Shown here: one piece after another, positions 1 through 6,109 of the stretch
How the letters are laid out: every line of letters starts with the position of its first letter
How positions within the stretch are numbered: position 1 is the stretch's first letter
The notes under the pieces: model-generated
What the model was told of the DNA's origin: nothing
The model's input: the letters and a program-made list of their open reading frames with translations, nothing else
Databases searched by the model: none
Program-made: the position numbers and the translations under genes
NCBI GenBank assembly: GCA_045646245.1
Contig: JAZRKJ010000091.1
Location: 1-7,989, forward strand
Source: SIG607 sp045646245
GTDB lineage: Bacteria; Bacillota; Clostridia; Oscillospirales; Acutalibacteraceae
Direction: 5' to 3'
Length of the DNA stretch: 7,989 nucleotides

Positions 1-33
1 ATTGTCTTCCTAAGACCGCTTGGCCTCCGACTT
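1..33 (-). other. Sequencing-library adapter contamination (MGI/BGI DNBSEQ forward adapter) at the contig end
   Basis: Read on the minus strand, positions 33 down to 2 match the published MGI/BGISEQ forward adapter as I remember it over all 32 bases. It begins AAGTCGGAGGCC and ends TTAGGAAGACAA. Position 1 would then be the first base beyond the adapter. The conserved PFOR reading (SKASQIGQ) runs perfectly up to position 34 and then turns into SRRPSGLRKT, which is unlike any PFOR I know. The break in protein homology and the start of the adapter fall at the same base. These bases should be trimmed and not treated as genomic. Confidence 0.95.
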
Positions 34-3000
34 ACCTGACCAATCTGCGAAGCCTTTGAAGCTTGTCCACCGGTGTTGGAGTAAACTTCGGTATCAAATA
101 CCATGATATTTACATCCTCACCTGATGCGAGAACGTGGTCAAGACCGCCAAAGCCGATATCGTATGCCCATCCGTCACCGCCGAAGATCCATACGGACTT
201 CTTGGAGAGGTATTCTTTGTTAGCAAGAATTTCGGGAGCAGTGGGACAACCCGCAGCAGCAGCCTTTTCAACTTCTTTAAGGAGAGCATCAGCAGCAGCG
301 CCGTTTGCCTTGCCGTCTTCTACAGTAGCAAGGAAGTTTTCAGCAGCAGCCTTAAATTCATCGGAAGCCTTGTCGGAAGCAGCCATTTCATTAACAAGAG
401 CAATAAGTCTGTCACGAATAGCCTTCTGACCAAGATACATACCGAGACCGTGCTCTGCGTTATCTTCGAAGAGGGAGTTAGCCCAAGCAGGACCGTGGCC
501 ATCTGCATTTACGGTGTAAGGAGAAGTAGCAGCAGGACCGCCCCAGATAGAAGAACAACCGGTAGCGTTAGAGATGTACATTCTGTCACCGAAGAGCTGG
601 GTAACGAGACGGGCGTAAGCGGTTTCTGCACAACCTGCGCAAGAACCGGAGAATTCAAGCAAGGGCTTCTTGTACTGAGAAGTAATTACGTTAGCATCAC
701 TTGCAACGTCAGCCTTTTCGGTAACGTTAGCAACGCAGTAATCAAATACTTCCTGTTCCTTAAGCTGAGTTTCGGTAGAAACCATAGTAAGAGACTTGGT
801 GGGACATTCGCCAACGCAAACTCCACAACCCATACAGTCCATAGGAGAAACAGCGAGGGTATAAGAATAACCCTTGTTGGTAACGGTCTTTTCTTTAACT
901 GCAATCTTGGTGTGTGCAGGAGCAGCAGCCTTTTCATCAGCAGAAAGAGCAAAGGGACGGATAGTAGCATGGGGGCAAACAAATGCACACTTGTTACATC
1001 CAATACAGGTTTCATTGTTCCAAGCAGGAATCATAACTGCAACGCCACGCTTTTCAAAAGCAGAAGCGCCCTGCTCGAAGGTACCGTCAGCGTGGTCAAC
1101 GAAAGCAGAAACGGGAAGAGCGTCGCCATCCATAAGAGCAACGGGCTTCATTACGTTTTCAACCATCTTAACCAGCTTGGAGGAATCTTCAGCAATAGCC
1201 TTAACTTCAGCATCAACAGCGTTAGCCCAAGAAGCGGGAACGTCGATTTTAACGTATGCGTTAGCACCGGCATCAATAGCCTTTTCGTTCATTTCAACGA
1301 TTTCTTTACCCTTCTTCATAAACTTCTGAGCCTTTTCCTTCATATAGCCGATAGCATCTTCTCTGGGAAGAACACCGGAAAGTGCGAAGAATGCAGACTG
1401 GAGAACGGTGTTGGTACGCTTACCAAGGCCGATTTCGGCAGCAAGGTCAATAGCGTTAACAGTGTAAAGATTGATGTTATTGTTAGCAATATAACGTTTT
1501 GCTTCAGCGGTCATATGCTTGTCAAGTTCTTCAGGAGTCCATTGACAGTTGATAAGGAAGGTACCGCCGGGTTTAACGTCGTTAACCATCTTATAACCCT
1601 TGATTACGTAAGAGGGGTTATGACAAGCAACGAAGTCAGCCTTGTTAATATAATAGGGGCTCTTAATGGGCTTGTCACCGAAGCGGAGGTGAGAAATAGT
1701 AATACCGCCGGTCTTCTTGGAGTCGTACTGGAAGTAAGCCTGTACATACTTGTCGGTATGGTCACCGATAATCTTGATAGAGTCTTTGTTAGCACCAACA
1801 GTACCGTCACCGCCAAGACCCCAGAACTTGCATTCTTTGGTGCCTTCTGCAGCAGTGTTGGGAGCGGGCTTTTCTTCAAGAGAAAGGTAAGTAACGTCGT
1901 CGTTAATACCAATGGTGAACTGAGCCTTGGGAGCATCCTTAGCGAGTTCGTCATATACGGCGAATACGCTGGAAGGAGGAGTATCTTTAGAACCGAGACC
2001 GTAACGGCCGCCGATAACGTGGTCAACCTTTCTGCCGGTAGCTGCAAGAGCAGATACAACATCCAAATAAAGAGGTTCGCCGATAGCGCCGGGTTCCTTT
2101 GTACGGTCAAGAACAGCGATAGACTTAGCAGTAGCAGGAATAGCTTCTACAAACTTTTCAGCGCTGAAAGGACGGTAAAGTCTAACCTTGATAAGACCAA
2201 CCTTTTCGCCCATAGCGGTAAGGTAGTCGATAACTTCTTCTGCAACGTCACAGATAGAGCCCATAGCAACGATTACGCGTTCAGCGTCAGCTGCGCCGTA
2301 GTAGTTGAAGAGTTTATAGTCAGTACCGAGTTTTTCGTTAACCTTGTCCATATACTTTTCAACAACAGCAGGAAGCGCATCATAATATTTATTACAAGCT
2401 TCTCTGTTCTGGAAGAAAATGTCACCGTTCTGGTGAGAACCACGCATTACGGGACGTTCAGGGTTAAGAGCGCGCTTACGGAATGCATCAACAGCATCCA
2501 TATTGCACATTTCTTTAAGATCTTCGTAATCCCAAACCTGAATCTTCTGAATTTCGTGAGAAGTACGGAAACCGTCGAAGAAGTTAATGAAGGGCACTCT
2601 TCCTTCGATAGTTGCAAGGTGAGCAACCGCGCCGAGGTCCATAACTTCCTGAGTGTTGGTTTCAGCAAGCATTGCAAAACCGGTCTGACGACAGGCATAA
2701 ACATCAGAGTGATCGCCGAAGATGTTAAGAGCGTGGGAAGCTACGCAACGTGCGGATACGTGGAATACGCAGGGAAGGAGCTCACCGGCAATTTTATACA
2801 TGTTCGGAATCATGAGGAGAAGACCCTGAGAAGCAGTATAGGTGGTTGTAAGAGCACCTGCTGCCAAAGAGCCGTGAACGGTACCGGAAGCACCGGCCTC
2901 AGACTGCATTTCTACAACATTTACGGTAGTACCGAAAATGTTCTTAACGCCCTGTGCGGCCCACTGATCAGTGTAGTCTGCCATAGGGCTGGACGGAGTA

Positions 3001-3089
3001 ATAGGATAAATACCTGCAACTTCGGTAAACGCATAGGATACGTAAGCAGCAGCATTATTACCGTCCATAGTTTTAAACTTTCTGGCCAT
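34..3089 (-). CDS. nifJ: Pyruvate:ferredoxin (flavodoxin) oxidoreductase, single-chain, C-terminus truncated by contig end
   Basis: Catalyses pyruvate + CoA + oxidised ferredoxin to acetyl-CoA + CO2 + reduced ferredoxin in the cytoplasm, the main pyruvate-cleaving step of clostridial fermentation. The visible 1018 residues cover almost all domains. The N-terminal domain has YPITPSSPMAD (28-38), with T31, E64 and R114 at the same numbers as the active-site residues of the Desulfovibrio africanus enzyme. GGDGTVGANK lies at about 426-435. A ferredoxin-like domain has two [4Fe-4S] motifs, C695/C698/C701/C705 and C752/C755/C758/C762. Proximal-cluster ligands are C817, C820 and C845. The TPP motif GDGWAYDIG starts at 971 and DTEVYSNTGGQ at 999. 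Full-length family members are about 1170-1180 aa, so about 150 residues, including the expected fourth proximal-cluster cysteine, lie beyond the contig. This is an assembly truncation, not a pseudogene. The ATG start is fixed by conserved MARKFKTMDGN and a good Shine-Dalgarno. No TTA, CTA or TCA codon occurs over about 1010 codons, suggesting high expression. Confidence 0.97.
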
Positions 3090-3098
3090 GGAATAAAT

Positions 3099-3105
3099 CC
3101 CCCTT
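3099..3105 (-). promoter_or_regulatory. Ribosome binding site of the PFOR gene
   Basis: On the minus strand the sequence reads AAGGGGG, nine bases before the ATG at 3089. It fits the 16S anti-Shine-Dalgarno apart from one G for A. It supports the ATG at 3089 over the next in-frame ATG at codon 8. Confidence 0.75.
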
Positions 3106-3116
3106 ATATAATGGTG

Positions 3117-3140
3117 GAGAATGCCATAAGGCATATTCTC
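3117..3140 (-). promoter_or_regulatory. Hairpin in the 5' leader of the PFOR mRNA
   Basis: On the minus strand GAGA-AT-ATGCC pairs with GGCAT-TCTC across a TTAT tetraloop, giving nine pairs with a two-base bulge. It lies between the predicted transcription start (about 3144) and the ribosome binding site (3099-3105), within a few bases of the 5' end. It has no U-tract, so it is not a terminator. A hairpin at the extreme 5' end fits an mRNA-stabilising role, but this is inference from position and shape only. Confidence 0.45.
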
Positions 3141-3142
3141 AT

Positions 3143-3160
3143 ACGTTAACATTTTAACAC
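3143..3160 (-). promoter_or_regulatory. Candidate Rex (redox-sensing repressor) operator
   Basis: The minus strand reads GTGTTAA-AATG-TTAACGT. The clostridial Rex consensus is TTGTTAA-N4-TTAACAA, so 11 of 14 specified positions match. The inner GTTAA/TTAAC arms form a perfect inverted repeat with the canonical four-base spacer. The site covers the -10 hexamer (3151-3156) and the predicted start point of the PFOR promoter, which is where a repressor would block polymerase. Rex senses the NADH/NAD+ ratio and controls fermentation genes in Firmicutes. Assigning this site to Rex is inference, since short AT-rich palindromes also arise by chance. Confidence 0.5.
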
Positions 3161-3179
3161 TTTTCTTCTTTTATGTAAA
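3151..3179 (-). promoter_or_regulatory. Sigma-A-type promoter of the PFOR gene
   Basis: On the minus strand a -35 TTTACA (3179-3174) and a -10 TAAAAT (3156-3151) are separated by exactly 17 bases. Each has one mismatch to TTGACA/TATAAT. The predicted start near 3144 gives a leader of about 55 nt. The 45 bases upstream of the -35 are almost pure A/T tracts and could act as an UP element. The promoter makes PFOR a transcription unit separate from the three-gene operon upstream of it. Confidence 0.65.
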
Positions 3180-3224
3180 TAGCAAAAAATGATTTTTTTA
3201 AAAAAATTTAAAGTTTTTTAACTA
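3180..3224 (-). terminator. AT-only inverted-repeat tract between the lipoprotein gene and the PFOR promoter
   Basis: Directly after the lipoprotein stop the minus strand has TTAAAAAACTTT followed by AAATTTTTTTAA. This is an inverted repeat made almost only of A/T pairs, followed by more A and T tracts. As a terminator it would be weak because it has no GC in the stem. It could equally be an UP element for the PFOR promoter just downstream. There is no other terminator candidate here, so read-through from the upstream operon into PFOR is possible. Confidence 0.3.
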
Positions 3225-3716
3225 TTATTTATTATTTTTCAGGGTTACATCGTAAAAGTTTGCCGAAAAGTCCTCACCTTCGGCGCTTATCGGCAATCCC
3301 GCGGGAGAAACCAAAAGTTCAAAATCAAACAAAGAAGTATCCCCTTTTACAAAATAATTCCCGTCACGTTTTTCCGCCTTATAATCATATTGGTCAAAGT
3401 AAGCAAAAACGGTGTAAACAACGGTATAAACCGAATTTTTCACAGCCGAAACATCCTGCTCGCACTCTATCCCATTACAACAAAAAGTAACTTTGTTATT
3501 GCAAATGCAAACGTTAAAAGAGTTTAATTTATCTTCCGTAACGGTAAAGCAAGCCGTACCGTCATTTTCCATACTTACCGAAAGAAAATATTCTTTTGAT
3601 AAATAAAAAATATGCGCTTTAAAATCAATTCCCTTGTTCACCACCCTTACGTCCTTAAAGGACGAGCAAGAGCAAAGAGTAAGGACACAAATCAAAGCGC
3701 ATATAATCTTTTTCAT
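3225..3716 (-). CDS. Cysteine-rich lipoprotein of unknown function
   Basis: A 163-residue protein I do not recognise. The N-terminus MKKIICALICVLTLCSC is a classic lipoprotein signal: two lysines, a hydrophobic core and a lipobox L14-C15-S16-C17, so C17 should be lipidated and the protein anchored on the outer face of the membrane. The mature part has six more cysteines, five within residues 70-85 (C-x-C-x6-C-C-x4-C), and ends in a beta-rich stretch with SPAGLPISAEG near 137-147. That ending is faintly like the xxTGLPL strand of LolA/LppX-fold lipoproteins, too weak to assign a family. The ATG starts one base after the nnr stop, and its Shine-Dalgarno GGGGAGAGA (3721-3729) lies inside the nnr coding region. 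It is therefore very probably co-transcribed with nnr as the last gene of the operon. Confidence 0.85.
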   Translation of the reverse strand: MKKIICALICVLTLCSCSSFKDVRVVNKGIDFKAHIFYLSKEYFLSVSMENDGTACFTVTEDKLNSFNVCICNNKVTFCCNGIECEQDVSAVKNSVYTVVYTVFAYFDQYDYKAEKRDGNYFVKGDTSLFDFELLVSPAGLPISAEGEDFSANFYDVTLKNNK

Positions 3717-3717
3717 A

Positions 3718-5190
3718 TTATCTCTCCCCGAATTGTTTAAAAAGTTCGGGCAGAAAATTTATAGTATCAGAAGGAAGAGCCGATATTTCACCGTAAGCGG
3801 CACTTGCTTTATCCCCCGCTGCTCCATGAAGGTAAACAGCCGTAACCGCGGCGTCGGTACACTTCATACCGGTAGCGCAAAACGCCGCTATCATACCTGC
3901 AAGTACGTCGCCGCTGCCCCCTGTTGCCATTCCGGAATTTCCGGTAACGTTAAAGTATACCCTTCCGGAGGATGCCACTACCGTTATGCTTCCCTTCAAA
4001 ACCACGGTGCAGGAAAGTTTTTCCGACAGCGTTTTAGCATAACCGATTCTGTCTTTTTCGATTTCTTCTGCGGTAACACCCATCAGCCTTGCCATTTCAC
4101 CGGGATGAGGAGTAAGAACAATATCTGCCTTTGAACTTTTTATACATTCTATGTTTAAAGACAGTATATTTAGACCGTCCGCATCAATAACAATGGGAAT
4201 ATTGCAATTATTTATTACTTCTTTAAAAAGGTTCTGAGCGTATAAAGCGGTAGATAACCCACAGCCTATAAGTACGGCGTCAGCGTTTTTTAACGCGTTT
4301 TTTGCAACTGCTTCCATATCGCCGTTTTGGTCATAGGGGTTGCAAACCGCTTCCGGAACAAAACCAGTTACCGACGAATAAACGGAAGACGGCAGGGTAA
4401 GTTTTGCAATGCCTACGCCACACCTTAAAGCCGACTTTGTTGAAAGCAAAGCAGCTCCTGCCATACCGCAGCTTCCGCAAATAAGCGAAAGAGTACCGTA
4501 AGAGCCTTTATGAGTATTAGGGCGGCGCTTTTCAAAAACAGGCGGAGGAATTATTTCACCTACCAAGTCCGCTTCCTTAAAAAGATTTCTCGGCAAATTC
4601 AAATCAGAAAAAACAATTTCACCGAAGAACTCGGCGGCAGGATGAAGAACTCTGCAAATTTTATTTGCAATAAAGGTAACCGTAAGGTCTGCTTTTACGC
4701 AAACGTCCGCTTCCCCGCTATCGGCAAAAAGCCCCGAAGGAATATCAACCGCTACCGTATATGCGCTGCTGCCGTTTATAGACTTAACCGCTGTTTCATA
4801 CCTTCCGCTTAAAGGACGGGAAAGCCCTATACCGAAAAGTGCGTCGACTATTATATCCGCTTCATAAAGGTAGGAAGCTTCAAATTCCACCACTTCCCCG
4901 CCAAAGCGTTCCTTTTCGGCTTTTGCCGTTTCGGTAATGGGTGCATCCATAGCCAAAACACGAACGAAAGCCCCCGCATTTTCAAGGAGTCTGGCAATGC
5001 CGTAACCGTCACCGCCGTTATTTCCGCTTCCGGCTACAACCGCCACGTTTTTCCCCGCGACTTCCACTCGCTCTGTTATCGCCTTTACCGTATCACGGGC
5101 GGCGGTTTCCATCATATCAAGATAAGAAACACCGAAGTCATTTGCCAGTTTTTCAATTTTCTTTAAATTTTCAGCAGTAAGGACTATCAT
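3718..5190 (-). CDS. nnr: Bifunctional NAD(P)H-hydrate epimerase / ADP-dependent NAD(P)H-hydrate dehydratase (YjeF family)
   Basis: Repairs damaged cofactors. The N-terminal YjeF_N domain (about 1-210) interconverts R- and S-NAD(P)HX, and the C-terminal ribokinase-like domain (about 220-490) dehydrates S-NAD(P)HX back to NAD(P)H using ADP. Epimerase motifs are GSGNNGGDG (54-62), DALFGIGLSRPLSG (116-129) and VDIPSGL (148-154). Dehydratase motifs are KGSYGTLSLICGSCGMAGAA (228-247), DADGLN (336-341), LTPHPGEMARL (359-369), LKGSITVV (398-405) and GNSGMATGGSGDVLAG (417-432) with catalytic-type D428. All key motifs are intact and 490 aa is a normal length for the fused enzyme. The ATG overlaps the stop of the preceding membrane-protein gene as ATGA, implying translational coupling, and the lipoprotein gene follows after one base. 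The cofactor-repair role is firm; the link to its two envelope-protein neighbours is unexplained. Confidence 0.97.
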   Translation of the reverse strand: MIVLTAENLKKIEKLANDFGVSYLDMMETAARDTVKAITERVEVAGKNVAVVAGSGNNGGDGYGIARLLENAGAFVRVLAMDAPITETAKAEKERFGGEVVEFEASYLYEADIIVDALFGIGLSRPLSGRYETAVKSINGSSAYTVAVDIPSGLFADSGEADVCVKADLTVTFIANKICRVLHPAAEFFGEIVFSDLNLPRNLFKEADLVGEIIPPPVFEKRRPNTHKGSYGTLSLICGSCGMAGAALLSTKSALRCGVGIAKLTLPSSVYSSVTGFVPEAVCNPYDQNGDMEAVAKNALKNADAVLIGCGLSTALYAQNLFKEVINNCNIPIVIDADGLNILSLNIECIKSSKADIVLTPHPGEMARLMGVTAEEIEKDRIGYAKTLSEKLSCTVVLKGSITVVASSGRVYFNVTGNSGMATGGSGDVLAGMIAAFCATGMKCTDAAVTAVYLHGAAGDKASAAYGEISALPSDTINFLPELFKQFGER

Positions 5191-5708
5191 TTGCCGAAAG
5201 CCTCTCTGACAACAAGTTTGTTCATATACGGTTCCATTGCTTCACGTATGTTTTCAGGAAGTTGCATAACAAGACAAACTTTTCCGATACTTTTATGCTT
5301 AAAAGAAACGCAGTACACGTCTTCATCATTAGCATTACAATAAACATTTTTCTTGTCGTATTCGCCCTTTTCGTACATTGAATTGCCTTTAGCGTATACT
5401 TCAATACGGTCAATATCTTTACAGTGGAAGGAAAGTATACGTTTTCTGTTGCTTCGATTAGTAATGATATCCACGTCAAATTCACCGTTGGTAACCATAT
5501 ATTCGTACTCAATGTTAAGCATTCTTGTAAAGTGAACGCCGCCAAAAACTGCAACCGCAGTTATAATAAAATTAAACAACAAAGGCAATGCGGGAATAAA
5601 ATACGAAGCAAAAGCAACTCCAAGCAGCATAACCCAAACCGCTGCTAAAGTTCCCATAGCCTTACTGTTCTTACGAATTTTTATAAGATGTTCTCCAAAA
5701 TTATCCAT
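5187..5708 (-). CDS. Small membrane protein: two TM helices plus a cytoplasmic, PH-like soluble domain; unknown function
   Basis: A 173-residue protein. A short charged N-terminus (MDNFGEHLIKIRKNSK) precedes two hydrophobic segments (about 17-38 and 41-62) joined by a tight turn, giving a hairpin with both ends probably cytoplasmic. The soluble part (65-173) starts IEYEYMVTNGEFDVDIITNRSNRKR and continues FHCKDIDRIEVY. This strand-rich pattern recalls bacterial PH-like domains of YdbS type. It may belong to an uncharacterised clostridial DUF, which I cannot verify. Start choice: an in-frame ATG at 5789 would give 200 aa, but it falls inside the -35 box of the promoter at 5761-5789. The ATG at 5708 has a near-perfect Shine-Dalgarno six bases upstream, so I chose 5708. 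The TGA stop overlaps the nnr start (ATGA). It is the first gene of the operon. Confidence 0.85.
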   Translation of the reverse strand: MDNFGEHLIKIRKNSKAMGTLAAVWVMLLGVAFASYFIPALPLLFNFIITAVAVFGGVHFTRMLNIEYEYMVTNGEFDVDIITNRSNRKRILSFHCKDIDRIEVYAKGNSMYEKGEYDKKNVYCNANDEDVYCVSFKHKSIGKVCLVMQLPENIREAMEPYMNKLVVREAFGK

Positions 5709-5713
5709 TTTTA

Positions 5714-5721
5714 TCCTCCCT
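5714..5721 (-). promoter_or_regulatory. Ribosome binding site deciding the start of the membrane-protein gene
   Basis: The minus strand reads AGGGAGGA, with GGAGG six bases before ATG at 5708. No comparable site precedes the upstream in-frame ATG at 5789. This is the main reason for the shorter 173-aa start. Confidence 0.85.
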
Positions 5722-5760
5722 AAAGTCATAAAAATTAAATTTAAAAATATACATAGTATT

Positions 5761-5789
5761 ATTATACTCAAAAACGGATATACTTGCAA
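5761..5789 (-). promoter_or_regulatory. Sigma-A-type promoter of the membrane protein-nnr-lipoprotein operon
   Basis: On the minus strand TTGCAA (5789-5784) is followed after 17 bases by a perfect TATAAT (5766-5761). The predicted start near 5754 gives a leader of about 45 nt to the ATG at 5708. The -35 matches the consensus at four of six bases. The hexamer is self-complementary and is also the -35 candidate of the divergent plus-strand promoter. Confidence 0.65.
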
Positions 5790-5812
5790 TATAATTTATT
5801 ATAAGTTATAAT
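5784..5812 (+). promoter_or_regulatory. Sigma-A-type promoter of the pqqD-like/ABC exporter operon
   Basis: On the plus strand TTGCAA (5784-5789) is followed after 17 bases by a perfect TATAAT (5807-5812). The predicted start is near 5819, giving a leader of about 27 nt to the ATG at 5846. The spacer contains TATAAT-TT-ATTATA (5790-5803), a six-base inverted repeat that might be an operator or may only reflect AT-richness. The -35 hexamer is shared with the minus-strand promoter. Confidence 0.65.
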
Positions 5813-5845
5813 GAAAAAAGAAAGAAACAAACAGGGGGACTAACC

Positions 5846-6109
5846 ATGAAAATCAAAGAAGGCTTTATTTTACGCACAGTTGCAGGACAAAACGTCGTTG
5901 TTCCGGTAGGAAATAACGCCATGAACTTTAACGCCGCAATTACCCTTAACGATTCTGCCGCTTTCTTGTGGAAACAGCTTGAAAGTGAGAAAACCGAACA
6001 GGAATTATTAACTGCTTTAACCGACGAATACGAAATTGACCAAGCCACCGCAAAAGGTGATATTTCGGTATTTTTAAATGTTTTAAAGGAGCACGGAATA
6101 CTTGAATAA
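5846..6109 (+). CDS. PqqD-like protein (RiPP precursor recognition element fold)
   Basis: An 87-residue protein matching the PqqD family (Pfam PF05402) in length and layout. An N-terminal beta part (FILRTVAGQNVVVPVG, 7-22) is followed by the conserved ITLNDSAAFLWKQL segment (32-45), where family members usually read 'l-N-xx-a-x-x-i-W'. The helical wing (TEQELLTALTDEYEIDQATAKGDISVFLNVLKEHGILE) matches the family pattern of L-x-x-x-Y ... D-(V/I)-xx-F-(L)-xx-L-xx-x-G-(I/L). PqqD-like domains bind leader peptides of ribosomally made peptides and hand them to modifying enzymes. Here the only partner is the ABC exporter, with which it overlaps by eight bases. The start has a good Shine-Dalgarno (AGGGGGA, 5833-5839, six bases upstream). 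The fold assignment is secure. What it binds is unknown, as no precursor or maturase gene is visible. Confidence 0.88.
   Translation: MKIKEGFILRTVAGQNVVVPVGNNAMNFNAAITLNDSAAFLWKQLESEKTEQELLTALTDEYEIDQATAKGDISVFLNVLKEHGILE
6085..6091 (+). promoter_or_regulatory. Ribosome binding site supporting a TTG start for the ABC exporter
   Basis: AAAGGAG lies inside the 3' end of the pqqD-like gene, ten bases before TTG at 6102. The next in-frame ATG (6156, codon 19) has no Shine-Dalgarno upstream. The overlapping TTGAATAA contains both the TTG start and the pqqD-like TAA stop, which favours translational coupling. Confidence 0.7.

Noticed and set aside
1..33. A tRNA-like 5' fragment (GGCCAAGCGGTC resembles a serine/leucine tRNA D-arm)
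   Set aside because: The whole stretch is accounted for by the adapter, and no anticodon or T-arm can be formed within the window.
28..38. A CAG/GTAAGT splice-donor-like site at the PFOR break, or an intron or intein insertion
   Set aside because: The bases after CAG GT are the sequencing adapter. The resemblance to a splice donor is accidental.
135..3149. A 1004-codon plus-strand ORF opposite PFOR
   Set aside because: It is in exact codon register with the PFOR gene and its openness follows from PFOR avoiding TTA, CTA and TCA. The translation has no recognisable domain and its start is not preceded by a convincing ribosome binding site.
3634..4134. Plus-strand ORFs opposite the lipoprotein and nnr genes, and other short frames opposite the exporter
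   Set aside because: They are shadows of well-supported genes, with no domain signal and no plausible translation signals.
5709..5789. A longer start (ATG at 5789, 200 aa) for the membrane protein
   Set aside because: The extra 27 codons overlap the promoter elements at 5761-5789 and have no ribosome binding site, while the ATG at 5708 has an excellent one.
5790..5795. A second perfect TATAAT on the plus strand as an alternative -10
   Set aside because: It directly abuts the TTGCAA and has no -35-like hexamer 16-18 bases upstream.
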